In this document: piece by piece, positions 5,416 through 5,437 of the stretch
Position numbering within the stretch: position 1 is the stretch's first letter
Layout: each line of letters begins with the position of its first letter
Source of the DNA: H111-94 sp034436045
GTDB lineage: Bacteria > Chloroflexota > Ktedonobacteria > Ktedonobacterales > Ktedonobacteraceae
Assembly (NCBI GenBank): GCA_034436045.1
Contig: DAOTVZ010000043.1
Coordinates: 1 to 5,437 of the forward strand
Direction of reading: 5' to 3'
Length of the DNA: 5,437 nucleotides
Notes under the pieces: generated by a model
What the model was told of the DNA's origin: nothing
Seen by the model: the letters and a program-made list of their open reading frames with translations, nothing else
Databases searched by the model: none
Program-made: the position numbers and the translations under genes

Positions 5416-5437
5416 ATGGAAAGATTACTTGTTAAGA
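5416..5437 (+). CDS. Start of an unidentified plus-strand gene (partial)
   Basis: The window ends seven codons into a possible reading frame starting ATG at 5416 and reading MERLLVK. It is supported by a well-placed GAAAGG ribosome binding site and a promoter-like sequence upstream, not by its own content. It is divergent from the small membrane-protein gene. No function can be assigned from seven residues. Confidence 0.45.

Overview
The window shows a compact four-gene catabolic operon on the minus strand. It is flanked on its downstream side (left edge) by an unusual repeat array, and on its upstream side by a small membrane-protein gene and the first codons of a divergent plus-strand gene. 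All complete genes are on the minus strand, so transcription runs from right to left. Codon use is moderately GC-rich, Shine-Dalgarno sites are clear, and the repeats are built on a GGGCGTGATTCATCACGCCC-type palindrome. The gene set would fit a soil Chloroflexota bacterium, possibly Ktedonobacteria-like. That placement is an impression from protein flavour and repeats, not proof; no rRNA or other phylogenetic marker is present.

Layout from left to right: (1) 1-246, three direct 82-bp tandem units, followed at 260-328 by a diverged inverted copy, so that a 30-bp inverted repeat forms just past the last operon gene. (2) 355-1887, carboxyltransferase (beta) subunit of a biotin-dependent acyl-CoA carboxylase. 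(3) 1903-2214, a 103-residue protein matching the C-terminal domain of AtuA. (4) 2211-3587, AtuA-family protein (DUF1446 domain). (5) 3606-4754, acyl-CoA dehydrogenase of the isovaleryl-CoA dehydrogenase type. (6) 4755-4930, control region with a terminator for the gene behind it, a candidate operon promoter, a 10-bp-spaced direct repeat and a hairpin carrying the Shine-Dalgarno. (7) 4931-5212, a GlsB/YeaQ/YmgE-type three-helix membrane protein. (8) 5213-5415, divergent intergenic region. (9) 5416 onward, start of an unidentified plus-strand gene.

The four operon genes are separated by 18 nt, a 4-nt ATGA overlap, and 15 nt, so they are almost certainly co-transcribed and probably translationally coupled. 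Acyl-CoA dehydrogenase, AtuA and a carboxyltransferase beta subunit are also found together in the Pseudomonas Atu (acyclic terpene utilisation) cluster. The dehydrogenase and carboxylase steps also parallel the Liu (leucine/isovalerate) pathway. The expected chemistry is alpha,beta-desaturation of a branched acyl-CoA followed by carboxylation of the enoyl-CoA. The biotin carboxylase/biotin carrier alpha subunit, the hydratase and the lyase are not in the window, so the substrate cannot be fixed from here. I found no mobile element, CRISPR array, tRNA or defence system.
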